DNA from: Nitrospirota bacterium
GTDB taxonomy: Bacteria > Nitrospirota > Thermodesulfovibrionia > UBA6902 > DSMQ01
Direction: 5' to 3'
Length of the DNA stretch: 64,000 nt
Assembly: GCA_016208965.1 (NCBI GenBank)
Contig: JACQXB010000016.1
Coordinates: 25,541 to 89,540, forward strand
In this document: one piece after another, positions 61,048 through 64,000 of the stretch
Position numbering within the stretch: position 1 is the stretch's first letter
Layout: the number at the start of each line of letters is the position of its first letter
Program-made: the position numbers and the translations under genes
The notes under the pieces: model-generated
Database searches by the model: none
The model's input: only the letters and a program-made list of their open reading frames with translations
Told to the model about the DNA's origin: nothing

Positions 61048-63767
61048 TAGAAGGGGCAAAACAGAATAACCTTAAAAACATAAACCTAACACTACCACAT
61101 AATAAGGTCATCACAATTACAGGTGTATCAGGTTCAGGAAAGTCATCATTAGCATTTGATACAATCTTTGCTGAGGGTCAGTGGAGATTTATTGAATCAC
61201 TTTCCACATACGCACGGCTTTTCCTCGAAAAACTCGACAGACCACAGGTTGAAGCAATCCACAACATCCGTCCTGCAATTGCACTTGAACAGCGAAACCC
61301 TATAAAGACATCCCGCTCAACAGTAGGCACAATAACTGAAATCCATGATTACCTGAGATTACTTTATTCAAAGATATCAAAACCACATTGCATAAAATGT
61401 GGCAAGGCTTTAAGGCTATGGGATGCCTCAGCAGTAGTTAAAGAGCTTATTGAAAGGCATTACGGACACAGGGCATTGATAATCTTTGAAAGCGAAGAAT
61501 CACCAGAAAAGCTCAAACAAAGAGGATTCCATAGAATATTGGTTAATGGCGAGGTAATTGAGATTCAAGATTCAAGATTCAAGATTCAAGATAACAATTC
61601 AGACTCTAAACTCGACATCGTCCTTGACAGACTTATTATCAAAGACGAACCAAGATTGTCTGACTCTGTTGAGATTGCATGGGAAAAAGGCAATGGTAAG
61701 ATGAAAGTTGAAATCGTAGGCACATCTCCTGAAACACTGATATTTTCATCAAAGCTAAAATGCTTTAACTGTAACGTAGAATTACCATCACTCCAACCCC
61801 TTCTTTTCTCTTTTAACCATCCCCTCGGGGCATGTCCGCAGTGCAAGGGTTTTGGTGATACCTTAATATATCATGAGGACGCTATTGTTCCTGATAAAAG
61901 CCTCTCACTTGAGGAAGGAGCAATAGAGCCATGGAGCAAGCCATCATACAGATGGTGGTATAGACAATTTGAAAAATGGGCAAAAAAGAAAAAAGTAAGG
62001 CTTGATATGCCATATAGAGACCTGCCTCATGAAATAAAAGAGTTAATCTTCAAAGGTAATCACGATTTCTACGGACTTAATGAATTTTTTGAAGAGTTAG
62101 AAAATAAACGATATAAACTCCATGTAAGGGTATTTTTAAGTAGATACAGAAAGCCTGTTACATGCAGACTTTGTAACGGACAAAGGCTTAAACCAGAAGC
62201 GATTGCCTTTACTATAGGAGAGCTTAATATAGCAGGGCTTTCAAGGATGTCTATATCACAATTAAGTAATTTCTTCTCAAGCCTCAAACTTTCAAAATAT
62301 GAAAAAGATATATCCTCAGAGATACTAAGGCAGATTAATCTTAAGATAAATTTTCTCCTTCGGGTTAGGCTTGGGTATCTCACCTTAAATAGACAAACAA
62401 AGACACTTTCAGGTGGCGAATCACAAAGGATAAATCTTTCAAATCAGCTTGCATCAAGACTTACTGCAACACTCTATGTGCTTGATGAACCAACTGTGGG
62501 GCTTCATCCAAGGGATATAAGCAGGATTACAGAAATAATGAAGGGGCTCGCAGATATAGGAAATACAATTATAGCGGTTGAACATGACAGGACAGTTATT
62601 GATTCTGCTGACTGGATTATTGAGCTTGGTCCTGGTGGAGGCGAAAAAGGCGGCAGACTCTTGTTTTCTGGATGGAAATCGGACTTCCTGAAAACTAACA
62701 CACTAACTGCGAATTACTTAAAAAACATAGAATTCATCTCTGTTCCAGGGTTCAGGAAAAAAGGCAGCGGTAAAGTGCTTTCTGTAAAAGGTGTATCAGG
62801 AAATAATCTTAAGAATATAGATATAAATATCCCCCTTCAGACAATAGCCTGTATCACTGGTGTATCAGGTTCTGGGAAAAGCACACTCGTAGAAGATACT
62901 ATTTATAATGCCCTTGCAAGGATTTTTAAAGTAGAGTTTAAAACTCCTCAGCCCTTTAAATCAATTGATGGTATTGAGTATCTAAGAGGGGTAAAAATCA
63001 TAGACCAGCATCCAATTGGGAAAAGCCCAAGGTCTAACCCTGTCACATATTTAAAGACGTTTGACCCTATAAGAAGACTATTTTCAGAACAACGTGAAGC
63101 CAAATACCATGGATACAGTATAGGACACTTTTCATTTAATACTGAAGGCGGCAGATGTGAAGCATGTAAAGGCGCTGGTTTCCAAAAACTTGAGATGTAT
63201 TTCTTTGAAGACCTGTATATTAAATGTGAGGAATGCGGAGGCAGAAGATATAAGCCTGAAATATTGAATATTACTTACAATGGGAAAAACATATATGATG
63301 TGCTCGAGATGACGGTTGAGGAGGCACTGGAGTTTTTCACCCGTATGCCATCTATTATAAATAGGTTGAAACTACTGGATTCCATGGGAATTGGGTATCT
63401 AAAACTCGGGCAACCTGCCACAACCCTTTCAGGTGGTGAGGCACAGAGGCTTAAGATATGCTGTGAGTTAAGTATTTCAGGAAGAAGAGACTACATCTAT
63501 ATCCTTGATGAGCCATCAGTAGGGCTGCACCCACATGACATAAAAAAACTTCTTAATGTCTTAAATGAACTCGTAGATGCAGGGAATACTGTTTTGTTAG
63601 TTGAACATAACTTAGACATAATAAAATGTGCTGACTGGATAATAGACCTCGGTCCTGAAGGCGGAGAAAAAGGTGGAAGGATTGTAGCAGAAGGGCCCCC
63701 AGAGGATATAATAAAAGAGAAGAAGTCTTATACAGGCAGACACCTTAGAGAGTATCTTAACGGATGA
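61026..63767 (+). CDS. uvrA: Excinuclease ABC subunit A
   Basis: 913 aa, the damage-sensing ATPase of nucleotide excision repair. Two ABC modules: Walker A GVSGSGKSSL near 35 and GVSGSGKSTL near 615; signatures TLSGGESQRINLSNQLAS and TLSGGEAQRLKICCELS; zinc modules CIKCG and CPQCKG...CRLC in the first half and CEACKGAG/CEECGG in the second. The whole gene is in the window. A seven-base repeat ATTCAAG x4 (61563-61590) adds about ten residues (IQDSRFKIQDN) to the first module, in frame. yjbQ overlaps its start by 22 bp. Confidence 0.97.
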   Translation: MSRQDLIIEGAKQNNLKNINLTLPHNKVITITGVSGSGKSSLAFDTIFAEGQWRFIESLSTYARLFLEKLDRPQVEAIHNIRPAIALEQRNPIKTSRSTVGTITEIHDYLRLLYSKISKPHCIKCGKALRLWDASAVVKELIERHYGHRALIIFESEESPEKLKQRGFHRILVNGEVIEIQDSRFKIQDNNSDSKLDIVLDRLIIKDEPRLSDSVEIAWEKGNGKMKVEIVGTSPETLIFSSKLKCFNCNVELPSLQPLLFSFNHPLGACPQCKGFGDTLIYHEDAIVPDKSLSLEEGAIEPWSKPSYRWWYRQFEKWAKKKKVRLDMPYRDLPHEIKELIFKGNHDFYGLNEFFEELENKRYKLHVRVFLSRYRKPVTCRLCNGQRLKPEAIAFTIGELNIAGLSRMSISQLSNFFSSLKLSKYEKDISSEILRQINLKINFLLRVRLGYLTLNRQTKTLSGGESQRINLSNQLASRLTATLYVLDEPTVGLHPRDISRITEIMKGLADIGNTIIAVEHDRTVIDSADWIIELGPGGGEKGGRLLFSGWKSDFLKTNTLTANYLKNIEFISVPGFRKKGSGKVLSVKGVSGNNLKNIDINIPLQTIACITGVSGSGKSTLVEDTIYNALARIFKVEFKTPQPFKSIDGIEYLRGVKIIDQHPIGKSPRSNPVTYLKTFDPIRRLFSEQREAKYHGYSIGHFSFNTEGGRCEACKGAGFQKLEMYFFEDLYIKCEECGGRRYKPEILNITYNGKNIYDVLEMTVEEALEFFTRMPSIINRLKLLDSMGIGYLKLGQPATTLSGGEAQRLKICCELSISGRRDYIYILDEPSVGLHPHDIKKLLNVLNELVDAGNTVLLVEHNLDIIKCADWIIDLGPEGGEKGGRIVAEGPPEDIIKEKKSYTGRHLREYLNG
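61563..61590. repeat. Seven-base tandem repeat (ATTCAAG) inside uvrA
   Basis: ATTCAAG x4, encoding IQDSRFKIQ. Confidence 0.92.
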
Positions 63768-64000
63768 GCAGAAGGCTATCATGGCAAGCATATCGAAAAA
63801 ATAGACATAGAAAGTTGTCATTGCGAGCAGGTCCCTCGCTTGTCATTGCGATGCCGAAGTTTCGGCAGAAGCAATCTCGTTTGTCGCTCGGGATAAACTC
63901 CGCAATCTGACACAAAGTGTCATTCTGATGCCGAAGTTTCGGCAGAAGAATCTCTTTTGAGATTGCCACGTCCCGAAATGTCGGGACTCGCAATGACAAA
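63768..64000. repeat. GTCATTGCGAG-type repeat cluster at the right edge
   Basis: Several inverted GTCATTGCGAG/CTCGCAATGAC units, with inner sequences ACACAAAGTGTCATTCTGA and TCTCTTTTGAGATTGCCACG shared, in inverse, with 7131-7363. It runs off the window. No gene. Confidence 0.8.

Noticed and set aside
63757-63999. 80-codon frame on the minus strand at the right edge
   Set aside because: Consists of translated GTCATTGCGAG repeats.

Overview
The window is an AT-rich (visibly around 40% G+C), gene-dense stretch from a Gram-negative bacterium: a complete lipid A segment (lpxB, msbA, waaA, lpxK), type IV pilus motors, and a pst/phoU operon. FdhD and a ferredoxin-bearing electron transfer flavoprotein suggest an anaerobic or facultative life. 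The gene set would fit Nitrospirota, Thermodesulfobacteriota or a related uncultured lineage; I cannot fix the phylum from this sequence and offer this only as inference.

Layout. 1-1.6 kb: start of the division/cell-wall cluster on the minus strand (mraZ, rsmH, start of ftsL) with a strong promoter and a MraZ-type operator. 1.6-3.7 kb: accessory patch with an IS3-type relic, a VapBC-like pair, a DUF559 fragment and an orphan antitoxin. 3.7-10.3 kb (minus): a two-domain sugar kinase/nucleotidyltransferase, tRNA-Leu(UAA), and an overlapping GDP-mannose pair (manC, phosphomannomutase). 10.9-16.1 kb (plus): tlyA, then a metal module of a YHS peptide, an orphan histidine kinase, a methionine-rich exported protein and a copper-type P1B ATPase with two YHS domains. 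16.3-28.3 kb (plus): yajQ, a cysE-cysS fusion, yggS, a type ISP-like restriction-modification gene lodged between yggS and proC, yggT, divIVA, hisS, mobA, tatA, alr. 28.3-35 kb: an aspartase/fumarase, a LysR regulator, mtnP, apt, etfB and etfA. 34.8-37.5 kb: an accessory island with hicAB and a higher-GC SH3-like/metallo-beta-lactamase protein, flanked on its hicAB side by a 98-bp duplication of the etfA 3' end. 37.6-43 kb: glgX, another IS3-type relic, uvrB, fdhD. 43.1-50.9 kb (minus): Usp, a Na,K-ATPase-like P-type ATPase, pilB, pilT, pilC. 51-64 kb: tRNA-Leu(UAG), pstC-(S23 protein)-pstA-pstB-phoU behind a Pho box, the lipid A genes, yjbQ and uvrA.

The most unusual property is the density of small repeats, many inside conserved genes and kept in frame. 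There are several classes: (i) C-run/G-run palindromes that encode an NPPxPPLxKGG-like peptide; (ii) a CCCCGTTAGA...TCTAACGGGG palindrome, two copies of which have short target duplications; (iii) a GTATGAACC palindrome nested in a class (i) palindrome with a 5-bp duplication; (iv) GTCATTGCGAG...CTCGCAATGAC units; (v) seven- and eight-base tandem repeats in pgm, copA, cysS, yggS, proC, the P-type ATPase, lpxK and uvrA; (vi) MITE-like elements of 130-280 bp. The palindromes behave like mobile units, since target sites can be reconstructed, and one seven-base duplication appears to have frameshifted the YHS gene.

No complete insertion sequence, prophage, CRISPR array or rRNA operon was seen.
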